64,000 nucleotides of DNA from the NCBI RefSeq assembly GCF_003219815.1, contig NZ_QJVD01000004.1, positions 186,001-250,000 of the forward strand, read 5' to 3'. Positions 49,853 to 59,359 of this stretch are shown here, piece by piece. Within the stretch, counting starts at the first letter, position 1. Every line of letters starts with the position of its first letter. Made by a program: the position numbers and the translations under genes. The stretch comes from Arthrobacter livingstonensis. GTDB taxonomy: Bacteria > Actinomycetota > Actinomycetes > Actinomycetales > Micrococcaceae. The notes beneath the pieces are model-generated. The model searched no databases. It was given only the letters and a program-made list of their open reading frames with translations, and was not told the DNA's origin.

Positions 49853-50389
49853 ATGAGCGGGGTCGGTGCCGCGGCGGCACGCAATGCAAGGCTCGTGCGC
49901 AGCCTGCGCCGGGGCGAGTTCGCCGCGCTCCTGGTGCTGTTGGCCCAGTATCTAATCGGGATCGTCGTGAACCTGTTCGTTAAGATTCCCGACCACCATC
50001 CCGGCTCCAACCCCGCGAACTATTTTGGGGGTGTGACGGCAAGCGTTGCCTGGGCCATCACCCGCGGGGGCCTGTGGCTCGCCCTGCACGCTGGCCTCGG
50101 GCTGATTCTGGTGGTGATCAGCCTCGGGCTGATCGTCCAGGCGGCCCGGACGGAACCCCGCAGCCATCTGGCCCTCACCATTGTGGCTGCAGTGTTTGTC
50201 CTGGGCGCAGGATTCAATGGCGGCAGCTTCCTGAACTACGGACTGGATGCCAGTTCCTTCATCATGGCCGCCCTTTGGGCCGTGGCCACAGCCTGCTACG
50301 TGGCACTTCTCTACCTGTCGGGCCGGGACCTTGCGGGCCGGTACGAAGCAGACAGGGATCGTTCGGGCCGGGACCGCCCCGCCCGGTAG
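49853..50389 (+). CDS. Unknown integral membrane protein (4 segments)
   Basis: 178 residues from ATG 49853; the frame is open back to 49817 but no site is seen there. Four hydrophobic segments (about 25-45, 75-100, 112-130, 137-160) with LLAQYLIGIVVNLFV, the second helix after GGVTASVAWAITRGG. The C-terminus is Arg/Asp-rich (GRDLAGRYEADRDRSGRD). A CATACT box (49841-49846) ends 7 bases before the ATG, suggesting a leaderless mRNA. No enzymatic motif; resembles small actinobacterial membrane proteins of unknown role. It lies divergent from the DUF3515 gene. Confidence 0.7.
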   Translation: MSGVGAAAARNARLVRSLRRGEFAALLVLLAQYLIGIVVNLFVKIPDHHPGSNPANYFGGVTASVAWAITRGGLWLALHAGLGLILVVISLGLIVQAARTEPRSHLALTIVAAVFVLGAGFNGGSFLNYGLDASSFIMAALWAVATACYVALLYLSGRDLAGRYEADRDRSGRDRPAR

Positions 50390-50559
50390 CCCACGGAACC
50401 GCCCGGTAGGCCATAGTGCCGCCCGCTGAACTCGCAAACCCCGCAATCAACCCCGCAATACCCCGCAAGCAGCAGGAAGAACATCACGGCCGCACAACAA
50501 TGCGGGCTGCACAGCGCCAAAGCCGCCGGAATCACAAGTTGCGGTGCGATGATGTCGCC

Positions 50560-51594
50560 ATGAGCGAACAAATGGCCCCGCCCGTCCCTGCCCGCCGCCG
50601 GCGCAACACCCGCAGGAACGTCCTGCTGTTTTTCCTTGCCATCTTTGTGGTTGCCGCGGTGGTCAGCGGCTTGTTCGTCTTCAACCTGGCCCACAGCTTC
50701 GACACCAAGACGCAAAAGATCGCCCAGGCCTTCCCCAATGAAGCGTCCCGGCCGGTCAAGCCCACGGAGGGTCCGGCGTCGGGCGCCATGAACGTGCTGC
50801 TGCTGGGCAGCGACAGCCGCGGCGCAGCGCTGAGCCAGGCGGAGGCGGGGGATCCGTCCAACCAGCGCTCGGACACCATGATGTGGGTGCACATCCCGGC
50901 GGACCGCAAGAACATTTACATGATGTCCATCATGCGCGACACCTGGGTGGACATCCCGGGCCACGGCGAGGCGAAGATCAACGCGGCCATGGCCTACGGG
51001 GGAGTTCCGCTGGTGGTGCAGACGCTGGAGGGGCTGTTCAAGAACCGGATCGACCATGTGGCGATCGTGGACTTTGAGGGCTTCAAGGCCATCACGGATG
51101 CCCTGGGCGGCGTGGAGGTCAACGTCCCCATTGCCTTCAAGGCCCACACGGCGGACTTCACGTTCAAGGCCGGCCCGCAAAAGCTCACCGGCGACCAAGC
51201 CCTGGCATTTGTCCGTGAACGGTATGCCTTTGTGGACGGCGATTACCAGCGGGTGAAGGACCAGCAGATCTTCCTCAAGGCCATCCTGAACACAGTTCTT
51301 ACCCCGGCCACACTTACCAACCCCGTCAAGGTCACGGACCTGGTCAACCAGGTGTCGCCGTATGTGAGCGTGGACAAGGGCCTGGACTCGGCCACGGTCG
51401 GCAGCCTCGCCCTGAGCCTGCGCAACGTCCGCGGCTCGGATGTGAAGTCCTTCACCCTGCCCACGCTGGGCACCGGCACCAGCGCGGACGGCCAGTCCAT
51501 TGTGTTGAGGGACGACGCCGCCATCTCGGCCATTGCGAAGGCGCTCTCCTCCGATTCGCTCGGGACATACCTAAAGGCAGCCAAGCTCGGTTAG
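50560..51594 (+). CDS. LytR-CpsA-Psr (LCP) family cell-wall glycopolymer ligase
   Basis: 344 residues from ATG 50560; the frame is open to 50416 but the earlier part has no signal or site. A basic cytoplasmic N-terminus and one membrane helix (about 25-48) precede the LCP domain: MNVLLLGSDSRG near 82, SDTMMWVHIPADRK near 105 with DTWVDIPGHGEAKINAAMAYGG, short form DTWVDIPGHGEAK, near 128, and FVRERYAFVDGDYQRVKDQQ near 217. The Arg and Asp pairs that bind the polyprenyl pyrophosphate are therefore present. LCP enzymes attach teichoic-acid-like or arabinogalactan-type polymers to peptidoglycan outside the cell. This fits with the glycopolymer locus starting at 53842. Confidence 0.93.
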   Translation: MSEQMAPPVPARRRRNTRRNVLLFFLAIFVVAAVVSGLFVFNLAHSFDTKTQKIAQAFPNEASRPVKPTEGPASGAMNVLLLGSDSRGAALSQAEAGDPSNQRSDTMMWVHIPADRKNIYMMSIMRDTWVDIPGHGEAKINAAMAYGGVPLVVQTLEGLFKNRIDHVAIVDFEGFKAITDALGGVEVNVPIAFKAHTADFTFKAGPQKLTGDQALAFVRERYAFVDGDYQRVKDQQIFLKAILNTVLTPATLTNPVKVTDLVNQVSPYVSVDKGLDSATVGSLALSLRNVRGSDVKSFTLPTLGTGTSADGQSIVLRDDAAISAIAKALSSDSLGTYLKAAKLG

Positions 51595-51772
51595 CGCTGG
51601 TCCGGCCCGCGGGCAGCGCCCGTGAGCGGGACCACGTTGGGCAGCGCGAGATGCTGGCGCGCTGGTAAGCTAGCGTTCGGTGCCCGGTGGGTGCCATCAC
51701 GCGTTTGCGTGGACAACACGCTGGGGACGTTGGATTCCACCGGTATGACCTCACGAACTATGGAGTGCACCT

Positions 51773-53461
51773 TTGGACGAATCGCCTGAAGAAAAACCGC
51801 TGCCCACGCGAAGCCGAAAGCAGGACCGGCCTCGCAAGAAGGCAGCGTGGATCGTCTCGGCTGGTGCCACCATCGTGGTCTTGGCTGTTGCAGCATTTGT
51901 TGTCCCTCCGCTTCTGGCAGGCGATCCGGGCCCGGCGGAGGCCCCTGTGAGGCAGATTGCCGCCACGCCCACTCCCGCCCGCACCTACGCGCCGGTCACG
52001 AATTTCTACAAGCAGGCCGGTTCCCCGGCGGGCTCGCCTCTGCAAGCTGTGGCCCCCCAGACGGTCACCGTCACCAATGACAAGGTGGGCACCAAGCTCA
52101 GCCCCACGCAGATCGGTCTCTCCCTTGAGTCCACGGACCTTGCAGACCCAATGTTCAGTGCAGATAATGGTTCCGTGGTGGGCTTGCTCCAGGGACTGGG
52201 CAAGCCGGTTCTGCGCTTTGGTGGCAATTCGGTGGACCGCCGCTTTTTCTGGACATCCACGGGCGAGGCCCTGCCCGCCGGCTACGTGGGTACCAAGACA
52301 CTCCCTGCACGCGCTGTGGGCCCCGATGACTTCAAGCGGATCAATGCCTTGCTGGAGAAGGCGGACGCTTACATCAGCCTGTCCGTGAACCTGGGCGACT
52401 ACAACCCGGCACGAGCTGCAGACCTGGCCAAGTACGGTGCCCAGATCTTTGGCAAGCGACTTGTGGCCATCACCCTCGGCAACGAACCTAACGGTTTCGC
52501 GCCTAATGCAGTGCTCGCCCACGCGCTTCGCCCCAACGGCTACACGGCAGCGGATTTCGGCAAAGAGGCCACAGCGTATGCGGACGCCATGTACAAGGTG
52601 GCGCCAAACGTCCCCATTTCCGGCCCGGGCACGTATGCGGCGGATTGGGCCTCGGCTTGGATCGATCTGAATATCAAGCAGAAGAAGATACTGACCTTCC
52701 ACAACTACCCACTGACCGGCTGCACCACGGGACTGGCTGCAGACAATCCCACCATGGCGAACCTCATGGCCGCTAACACGCACAGCCGCTCCATTGACTA
52801 CCACGCTGCCTTTGTGAAGAAGGGGAATGCCGCCAACATACCCATCTGGGTGGATGAAACCGGGATCTCAGCTTGCCTCGGCAGCAATGAGACCACCAAG
52901 ACGCATGCCTCGGCGCTGTGGAGCGCCGATTACGCACTTGGCTCGGCCCAGGTGGGCGTGAGCCAGCTGGATTTTCACAGCTCCCTGATCACCTGCAAGG
53001 GCGGCCCGCCCATGTCCGCCGTGTGCTTTGACGGCGAGTACCTGCAGCCCACCGGCGAGATGGAGCCACGGGCCAACTACTTTGGCCTGTCCATGGTCGG
53101 CGCCATTGGCGGCGGGGATTTTCTCAAGCTGTCGAACGACGGCGGCGGGCTGGCTTATTCGTACGCGCTCCAGCAGGCCGACGGCAGCACCACGGTTGTC
53201 CTCATCAATGAGAATGACCCGGAGAAGGCGGCGCAAACCAAGGTGACGCTGAAGCTTCCGAACCTCCCAGCCACCGCCACCATGACGCAGATGACGGGCA
53301 CCAGCTACTCGGCACAAGACGGCACCCAGATTGACGGTCAGGGGGGCGCCCCGGTGTCCGCGGACAAGCGTCCGGCGCCCATGGGCTTCAAGCCGGGACA
53401 GCAGACGCAGTCCTTTCCGCTGACCGCAGGCACTGTAACGATCATGAACTTCAAGTACTGA
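51773..53461 (+). CDS. Membrane-anchored glycoside hydrolase, GH79/heparanase-like
   Basis: 562 residues from TTG 51773, with GGAG 7 bases upstream. A basic N-terminus and one membrane helix (about 24-49) give a type II anchor, then a Pro/Thr linker and a TIM-barrel-like domain: VLRFGGNSVDRRFFW at 146-160, the acid/base Glu238 in ITLGNEPNGF and a nucleophile candidate Glu362 in PIWVDETGIS. A C-terminal beta-sandwich (about 440-562) completes the clan GH-A GH79 layout. It would cut or remodel an extracellular glycan, possibly the glycopolymer made next door; the substrate is unknown. Confidence 0.75.
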   Translation: MDESPEEKPLPTRSRKQDRPRKKAAWIVSAGATIVVLAVAAFVVPPLLAGDPGPAEAPVRQIAATPTPARTYAPVTNFYKQAGSPAGSPLQAVAPQTVTVTNDKVGTKLSPTQIGLSLESTDLADPMFSADNGSVVGLLQGLGKPVLRFGGNSVDRRFFWTSTGEALPAGYVGTKTLPARAVGPDDFKRINALLEKADAYISLSVNLGDYNPARAADLAKYGAQIFGKRLVAITLGNEPNGFAPNAVLAHALRPNGYTAADFGKEATAYADAMYKVAPNVPISGPGTYAADWASAWIDLNIKQKKILTFHNYPLTGCTTGLAADNPTMANLMAANTHSRSIDYHAAFVKKGNAANIPIWVDETGISACLGSNETTKTHASALWSADYALGSAQVGVSQLDFHSSLITCKGGPPMSAVCFDGEYLQPTGEMEPRANYFGLSMVGAIGGGDFLKLSNDGGGLAYSYALQQADGSTTVVLINENDPEKAAQTKVTLKLPNLPATATMTQMTGTSYSAQDGTQIDGQGGAPVSADKRPAPMGFKPGQQTQSFPLTAGTVTIMNFKY

Positions 53462-53841
53462 AGGGACCCGTGTCGAGCTTGTCATGACGCAATTGGCGGA
53501 GGTCGCTGAGCCCGCAGAAGCCCGTGATCGGCCGTGAGATATCCCAGTACCAGCCGAGCGTGGCAAGCACTTGCCTACAAAGCGCGAAGGTGAAATAAGG
53601 CTCGCCGGGCTTCGATCCTCATGTGACGCGACCAGCCGCAGCCAGCCGAAGACCATGCGGTGACTGCCTGTGGTCCCGGCCGTTTTATCAAGGAAATACA
53701 ACAATTTGCCCAGAAAAGTGTGATATTGGGCCCGGCATGCGACAATAATAAAGCGAATGTGGTTGCCCAAGGTATCGGAAGGATACTGGGCGCCTGCACC
53801 TTCATCACGGGTGTAAATTACTTGACAGTAGGGGATCAATT
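53462..53841. other. Spacer before the glycopolymer locus
   Basis: 380 bases with no gene I can support. GC content falls through it, from about the level of the left side to the AT-richer level of the locus on the right. GTGTCGAGCTTGTC near 53470 resembles the CGACAAGC segments near 34612 and 34660. TGTAAATT (53812-53819) may be a -10 for the next gene. No transposase, att site or RNA is recognisable. Confidence 0.45.
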
Positions 53842-54591
53842 TTGGAAAAAGCAATGGGGGGGCCTCGGTGTGCGCGCTTTTTCACCATAACCGCGGCGGT
53901 TGTTGCCGTCTTGTGCTTGGCCGGGCCGCCCGCCTCGGCCGGTGAGGTTACTCCAATTGACGTGGCGATAGTAGACACAACGGTTGCTGAACCAATCGAG
54001 ACACCGCCTGCGGGGCCTACTTCAACAGATCCCGCGGAGGGTCCCACGACCGATCCGGCGCCAACGCCGGACCCCACTGAGTCCGCGCCTGAAGCGAGCT
54101 CACCGGGATTACCTGCCGGCCCGACGTCCAGTCCTGCCCCCTCGGCACAGCTTCCCCCGGCAACGGGCAGCAACTTGCCACCACTGGTTCCTCAGCCCTC
54201 GGCGCCGGCGACAGTCCCGGTTCCGAACCAGGAAGGCGTAATCCTTACGCCACCCGAACTGCTTCCAGCGGACGTTCCCACGGAAGAACCTGCGCCGGAA
54301 ATCGTCCCTTCCTCGGATGCAGCAGTGCCAATTGTTTCATCGAAGCCGACGCCAAGTAAGCAGGCGCGCGTCGTCGAAAAATCAGAGGAAGTTCGAAAGG
54401 GCGCCCTCGTGGCATTCCAGGTAAACCCAAACCTGGACACGGCCACCCAGTTGGCTGCTGCTACCGGCAGTTCTCCGCTCGTTCAGGGGATTACGCTGGC
54501 CATTCTTCTCGGACTGGGGTTTGCCTACTTTAGGTTCATGCGGCCGAATGGCAAACATGGGCGTACATCGACTGGAGGCCCTAAGGCATGA
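53842..54591 (+). CDS. Pro-rich exported protein with C-terminal membrane segment
   Basis: 249 residues from TTG 53842, with GGGGATC upstream; ATG 53854 is in frame. A signal peptide (about 10-33, cut after ASA) leads to about 120 residues rich in Pro, Thr, Ser and Glu (TDPAEGPTTDPAPTPDP), a stretch with VVEKSEEVRKGALVAFQVNP near 177, and a hydrophobic segment near 212-232 followed by a basic tail. The layout suggests a wall-spanning surface protein anchored in the membrane. It overlaps the first glycosyltransferase gene by 4 bases and so heads the glycopolymer operon. Confidence 0.7.
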   Translation: MEKAMGGPRCARFFTITAAVVAVLCLAGPPASAGEVTPIDVAIVDTTVAEPIETPPAGPTSTDPAEGPTTDPAPTPDPTESAPEASSPGLPAGPTSSPAPSAQLPPATGSNLPPLVPQPSAPATVPVPNQEGVILTPPELLPADVPTEEPAPEIVPSSDAAVPIVSSKPTPSKQARVVEKSEEVRKGALVAFQVNPNLDTATQLAAATGSSPLVQGITLAILLGLGFAYFRFMRPNGKHGRTSTGGPKA

Positions 54592-55859
54592 CGGACCAAC
54601 CCTCTGGACTGAGGCACCTGCGCCGTAAAACCTCGGCCAAGAAACAGCCGATGCGTGTCATGCTCCTTGCACACTCATATTGGCCTGAACACAGCCCTCC
54701 GCAGCGCCGATGGAGCACCTTCATCCGTGAATTCCGGGCTGCGGGATGGGACGTTGACGTTGTTACACCCGTTGCACATTTCCCCGAAGGCCGGCGTTCA
54801 TTGCCCCGTAGTGAAGCTGGGGCGCCCTTTCGCGGCCAGAAAGGTCTACACGGGGAGCGGATTAAGCGGGTTCCCTATGTTCGCCACAGTGGCAATTTTC
54901 ATGCTGCCCGGCTCGTGGACCAAGTTTTTTCAGCGGCCATGTCTATCCCCGCAGGCCTCTTGTGGCGCAAGGCCGACGTCGTTATCGCGACTGCCCCAAG
55001 CCTTCCCATTCTGGTGGCCGGCTACGTTGTCGCGAGGCTTCGCGGTGTGCCTCTTGTCGTCGAAATGCGCGATGCCTGGCCCGACCTTGCCCGGGACGCA
55101 CGTCTGGTCAAAGGACAAGTCAAGAGCCTGATCGAGCGCGTCGTTGAGTCTATCCAGCGCCGCGCCGACTTGGTGGTCACGGTTACCGATGGGTTCGCGG
55201 ACACACTTCGATCCCGTGGAGTCAAGCATGTCGTGACGGTTACCAACGGGCTTGATCTAGAAGCCGTGCACCTGCTTGAGGCACCGCCAGGGCAGCGCGA
55301 CAGGCTAGAGGTCTTGTATTTGGGCAATCATGGTGAGAGCCAACGTTTGGACGTCATTGTGAAAGCCAGCGCGCTGGTTGGCGAAGATCTGATGAGTCTG
55401 CACATGGTGGGACATGGCACACAACGCCCCGAATTGTTGCGCCTTGCCGCCGAACTGAACGCTCCAGTGACTTTCCACCCGTCGCTTCATGGTCCGGAAG
55501 TTATTGAGCGGTACAGGTCTGCGGACACATGCGTGGTGTCCCTTCGCGACGACTGGAAGTCGTTTGAAACTACAATTCCGTCAAAAACCTATGAAGTACT
55601 GGCAATCGGCCGTCACATGACTGCCATAGTTCGTGGCGAGGCTGCCCGCATCGTGATCGACGCAGGTGGTGGCGATGTGGTCGCTTGGAAGCCCGAAGCC
55701 GTGGCACAGCTGTGGCGTGATCTCGCAGCCGACCGCGGGCGGTTGACGGCTGGGATATCAGGCCGTGACTGGGTGAAATCCCATGCAGACTTCCGCCAGC
55801 TAGCGGTGACCTATATGGATCACCTGTCCGGCCTCGTTGCAGCGGGCGCCCGCCGATAA
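54588..55859 (+). CDS. Glycosyltransferase, family 4 type
   Basis: 423 residues. A two-domain GT-B enzyme: the N-terminal part has MLLAHSYWPEHSPPQRRWST near 25 (core SYWPEHSPPQRRWS, typical of WbuB-like enzymes) and VVEMRDAWPDLARD near 155; the C-terminal nucleotide-sugar domain has VTNGLDLEAVHLLE near 217 and the ERYRSADTCVVSLRDDW segment near 305, with TIPSKTYEVLAIGR near 325. It transfers a sugar from a nucleotide donor during glycopolymer assembly on the cytoplasmic face; donor and acceptor unknown. It overlaps the next gene by one base. Confidence 0.9.
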   Translation: MTDQPSGLRHLRRKTSAKKQPMRVMLLAHSYWPEHSPPQRRWSTFIREFRAAGWDVDVVTPVAHFPEGRRSLPRSEAGAPFRGQKGLHGERIKRVPYVRHSGNFHAARLVDQVFSAAMSIPAGLLWRKADVVIATAPSLPILVAGYVVARLRGVPLVVEMRDAWPDLARDARLVKGQVKSLIERVVESIQRRADLVVTVTDGFADTLRSRGVKHVVTVTNGLDLEAVHLLEAPPGQRDRLEVLYLGNHGESQRLDVIVKASALVGEDLMSLHMVGHGTQRPELLRLAAELNAPVTFHPSLHGPEVIERYRSADTCVVSLRDDWKSFETTIPSKTYEVLAIGRHMTAIVRGEAARIVIDAGGGDVVAWKPEAVAQLWRDLAADRGRLTAGISGRDWVKSHADFRQLAVTYMDHLSGLVAAGARR

Positions 55860-57589
55860 TGGGTATTGGAAAGAACCTGCTGCTCGCTGTAACCACAGCA
55901 TCGCAGCACCTGTCGGACGATCCTGTTGTCTTGGCCCTACAGCTTTCTCGGCGTCTTCCGGCACGTCTAGTGCAGCCAGTTGCAAAGACGATTGTCAAGC
56001 TTGGGCCTTCATCAGCATTCATTCCCTCAATGATTGCTGCCTGTGTGTCCGGCGATGAAGCTGCCCTGGACCGCCGATTCAAGGCATCCTCAGGGGTAGT
56101 TGGCGAAAGCGCCAGGATTCTGGCCGACGTGGCCTTAGCGGCGGGCCGAACACATGAGGCTGACAGGTTGATCAGCGCAGCCGGCGGAGCCAGGAAGCTG
56201 CCAGCGACCGTTGCACGCCGTAAGTGGCACGACGGCGACATGACCGGGGCAATAAACGCCTTGTTGTCGCAGTCGGGGCCAATGCGTCGGCAGCGTGATC
56301 GTTTGGAGGGCGAACGCCTGGTCTATTCCGAGTCGACCATTCGGCTTCCAAAGGTCGGATACAGCCCTGTTGAAAATCGGGTGCTTCACCTATTGACGAA
56401 CTCCCTGCCCCACACCGGAAGTGGGTACGCCCAGCGCAGCCACTCGATGCTCCAGGCGCAGCAGGCTGCGGGGATGCATGTCCTGGCGGCGACCCGTCTT
56501 GGATATCCGGTCCAAGTTGGCAAGATTATGGCACGCGACGAGGACGTGGTCGAGGGCGTTACCTACCGGCGGATGATTCCTGTGGCCCTCGCCGCGACGT
56601 CCGATGCGAGGCTCCAGCAAGAAGCGGAACAACTTCTGGATATTGCGTACGAGTTCCGACCTGCCGTTTTGCATACCACCACTCACTTCGTTAACGGGCT
56701 CGTGGTCGGCGCAGTGGCAAAGGCGTTGGACATTCCCTGGGTCTATGAAGTTCGTGGCCAACTTGCTGATACATGGGCGTCTTCCCGGGACGCTGACGCA
56801 AAACAAAGCGAACGTTACCTCCAGTTTCTGGATCGAGAAGCGCAGGTCATGCTTGATGCGGACCTGGTTGTAACACTTGGTGAATCCATGAGGGATGGCA
56901 TCGTTAACTTAGGTGTACCGGCCGTGAAAGTGATGCTGGCGCCAAACGCGGTCGGCGGAGCCTATTTAGCGGAACCGAAGTCAAGTGAGACTGCTCGTCT
57001 CGAACTGAAATTGGACCCCAATGCGAATTTCATTGGTACCGTCAGTTCTATCGTGGACTATGAAGGCCTCGCAGACTTGGTCACGGCCTTCAGCCTTCTG
57101 GCTCCAACGCATCCTGCACTGCGATTGCTCATCGTCGGCGATGGTACCGCTCTGCCGGCTCTCAAGATTCGTGCGAAAGAACTTGGGGTCGGCGACAAGA
57201 TCGTTTTCCCCGGACGTGTTCCACGCGACCAGGCGTCCCTTTACCATCAGGCCATCGACATATTCGTCGTTCCACGGAAAGACTTGGAAGTTACCCGTTC
57301 CGTGACGCCACTCAAACCCGTTGAGGCTTTGGCTAGTGGCCGTCCGGTAGTAGCAAGCGATCTTCCAGCACTCCGTGAGATTATTCAAGACCACGTGAAT
57401 GGCAGACTTTTTCCGGCCGGTGACATGGCCAAATTGACCGAGGTGTTGGCCGAAATGTTGGCTTCGCCCGAATCCACGGAAAGAATGGGACGACACGGTC
57501 GTTCGAATGTCCTGGCGACCCGAACCTGGGCGGCAAATGCAACAACTTTTGCGAAGAAATACGAAGAATTGAGTGGGCGAACGGTATGA
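55859..57589 (+). CDS. Glycosyltransferase, family 4 type, with N-terminal extension
   Basis: 576 residues. About 165 N-terminal residues have no recognised domain (helical, Ala/Arg-rich). The GT-B part starts at RVLHLLTNSLPHTGSGYAQR, short form LTNSLPHTGSGYAQR, near 170, with GYPV near 215, ALDIPWVYEVRGQLADTW near 287, then the donor domain: GTVSSIVDYEGLADLVTAF near 395, VGDGTALPALK near 425 and FPGRVPRDQASLYHQAIDIFVVPR, short form GRVPRDQASLYHQ, near 450 with EALASGRPVVASD near 490. It resembles the partial glycosyltransferase at 62559 in domain order. It overlaps the permease start by 4 bases. Confidence 0.9.
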   Translation: MGIGKNLLLAVTTASQHLSDDPVVLALQLSRRLPARLVQPVAKTIVKLGPSSAFIPSMIAACVSGDEAALDRRFKASSGVVGESARILADVALAAGRTHEADRLISAAGGARKLPATVARRKWHDGDMTGAINALLSQSGPMRRQRDRLEGERLVYSESTIRLPKVGYSPVENRVLHLLTNSLPHTGSGYAQRSHSMLQAQQAAGMHVLAATRLGYPVQVGKIMARDEDVVEGVTYRRMIPVALAATSDARLQQEAEQLLDIAYEFRPAVLHTTTHFVNGLVVGAVAKALDIPWVYEVRGQLADTWASSRDADAKQSERYLQFLDREAQVMLDADLVVTLGESMRDGIVNLGVPAVKVMLAPNAVGGAYLAEPKSSETARLELKLDPNANFIGTVSSIVDYEGLADLVTAFSLLAPTHPALRLLIVGDGTALPALKIRAKELGVGDKIVFPGRVPRDQASLYHQAIDIFVVPRKDLEVTRSVTPLKPVEALASGRPVVASDLPALREIIQDHVNGRLFPAGDMAKLTEVLAEMLASPESTERMGRHGRSNVLATRTWAANATTFAKKYEELSGRTV

Positions 57590-58479
57590 CAGTAGGAATC
57601 AACTCAATGAATGTTCCTCAGCCTACGGCAGTGACAACATCCGTCAATTTACGACGTTTGAAGAGAGTGGGTGCCAGACCATCATTTCTGGATTACCTTG
57701 TGTCCCTTTGGGACTACCGCCATTTCATTTACTACGATGCAAAGGCGAGGGTGCGCACGGGAAATGAACAGGATAAGCTCGGCAGCGCCTGGCTCATCCT
57801 CAGCCCGCTGCTTAATGGGTTAATGTTTTATTTCGTTATGGGCATATTGCTTCATTCTGGTGGAAAAATCAAGAACTTCGTAGCCTATCTGATTATTGGT
57901 GTCTTTCTATTCCAGTTCACGACGCGATCGATCAACGCCAGCAGCCGCGCCATATCATCCAATAGAAATGTGATCCATGCATTCAAATTTCCGCGGGCAA
58001 CGTTGGTCATCGCCACTAATGTTCGGGAACTGTTGTCGAATGTTCCGGTAATTGTAACGATGCTTATTTTGATAATCATACTGCCTCCAAATGAGCAAAT
58101 TTCAATGCGTTGGTTGCTACTAATACCAATCATCGGCTTGCAGCTAATTTTTAATCTAGGTTTTGGGCTTATTATGGCCAGGCTAGCGGCCAGGTTCAAC
58201 GACGCGAATCACATCTTGAGCTATGGAATGCGTGCGTGGATGTATCTTTCGTGTATGTTTTTTTCCATTGACCGCTTTGCTGGAATGCCGGTTGTGAAGT
58301 CAATTATGGAACATAATCCGCTATACCAAGTTCTTTTCATGGCCCGTGAAACCCTGATTTACAATGCGACTCCGTCCTGGAGGTCGTGGACGATTTTGGC
58401 CTTATGGGCATTTTCAATGCTTGCTATCGGAGCAATATTTTTTTGGAAGGCTGAAGAAAGTTATGGACGTGAGCTCTGA
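57586..58479 (+). CDS. ABC-2 type permease for polysaccharide export (Wzm-like)
   Basis: 297 residues. A cytoplasmic N-terminus (about 1-60, with LVSLWDYRHFIYYDAKARV, short form YRHFIYYDAKARV) leads to six hydrophobic segments; SAWLILSPLLNGLMFYFVMG near 66 and FKFPRATLVIATNVRELLSN near 128 are typical of O-antigen and teichoic acid exporters (Wzm/TagG). It should form the channel that moves lipid-linked polymer to the outer face. Base composition is clearly AT-richer than the left side of the window. It overlaps the ATPase gene. Confidence 0.92.
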   Translation: MTVGINSMNVPQPTAVTTSVNLRRLKRVGARPSFLDYLVSLWDYRHFIYYDAKARVRTGNEQDKLGSAWLILSPLLNGLMFYFVMGILLHSGGKIKNFVAYLIIGVFLFQFTTRSINASSRAISSNRNVIHAFKFPRATLVIATNVRELLSNVPVIVTMLILIIILPPNEQISMRWLLLIPIIGLQLIFNLGFGLIMARLAARFNDANHILSYGMRAWMYLSCMFFSIDRFAGMPVVKSIMEHNPLYQVLFMARETLIYNATPSWRSWTILALWAFSMLAIGAIFFWKAEESYGREL

Positions 58480-59359
58480 TCTTAATTTTGTGGAGTGCTC
58501 GCCCGCGGTCGTTATTGATAAAGTCAGCATGACCTATCGGACAACATCACGACGGCATGACTCCTTGGAGCAGAAACGAAGCAAATCTTCGCGGTTTCGA
58601 CGCCTGCAGCGCCAAACCACATCCGTGCGGGTACCTGCCCTGAAGAACATATCCCTCGTTGTAGGACATGGTGAATCGGTTGGTGTCATTGGCCGAAACG
58701 GTTCTGGCAAAAGCACACTTCTAAAAATCGTTTGTGGTCAGATCCCGCCCACTGCCGGTGTTGTGTACGCTTCGGCAACGCCTGTGATGCTCGGTGTCAA
58801 CGCTGCCTTGCTGCCCGCGCTTTCCGGAGACGAGAATATTATTTTGGGTTGCTTGGCAATGGGCATGTCGCATGCCGAAATTGACAGAAAGTACGATTCA
58901 ATCGTCGATCTTTCCGGCCTGGAATCTGCGATTCACATGCCAATGAAGTCCTATTCGTCTGGGATGGCTTCACGACTTCGCTTTTCAATTGCCGCCAGCA
59001 TTGACCCCGAGATTCTCATTATTGATGAGGCACTTAACACTGGAGATGCCCAGTTTAAGGATCGTACCCTTAATCGCATGCATGAACTATTGGACCAGGC
59101 CAGCACAGTTTTCCTTGTGAGCCACAGTCTTTCGACTGTGACACAACTTTGTAATCGTGTTGTGTGGCTGGATGATGGTGAGCTCTTGTTCGATGGGGAT
59201 CCTTTGGATGCGGTTAAGGCGTACCGACTCTTTACCCAGAAGTTTGCTGCGGGCGATCGGATTGGTGCAATGAAGTTGCGTCGCCGACTGATTCACGATT
59301 TGGAAGTGGCGGATGTTTTGAACAGAAACGATAAGCGCAAAAGCCGAGCTTTACTGTGA
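58463..59359 (+). CDS. Polysaccharide ABC transporter ATP-binding protein (Wzt-like)
   Basis: 298 residues from ATG 58463, with GAAGAAAG upstream. Walker A GRNGSGKS at 78-85, the degenerate signature SYSSGMASRLRFSIA near 170 and Walker B ILIIDEAL near 192 are typical of Wzt/TagH ATPases. The short tail lacks the carbohydrate-binding domain of Wzt proteins, so polymer recognition by a cap is not expected. An extra basic stretch (about 28-55) separates the first strand from the Walker A region. It powers export of the glycopolymer together with the permease it overlaps by 17 bases. Confidence 0.93.
   Translation: MDVSSDLNFVECSPAVVIDKVSMTYRTTSRRHDSLEQKRSKSSRFRRLQRQTTSVRVPALKNISLVVGHGESVGVIGRNGSGKSTLLKIVCGQIPPTAGVVYASATPVMLGVNAALLPALSGDENIILGCLAMGMSHAEIDRKYDSIVDLSGLESAIHMPMKSYSSGMASRLRFSIAASIDPEILIIDEALNTGDAQFKDRTLNRMHELLDQASTVFLVSHSLSTVTQLCNRVVWLDDGELLFDGDPLDAVKAYRLFTQKFAAGDRIGAMKLRRRLIHDLEVADVLNRNDKRKSRALL

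Noticed and set aside
53812-53850. TTGACA at 53822-53827 as a -35 box for the Pro-rich protein gene
   Set aside because: It lies only 14 bases before the start codon, leaving no room for a -10 upstream of the gene.
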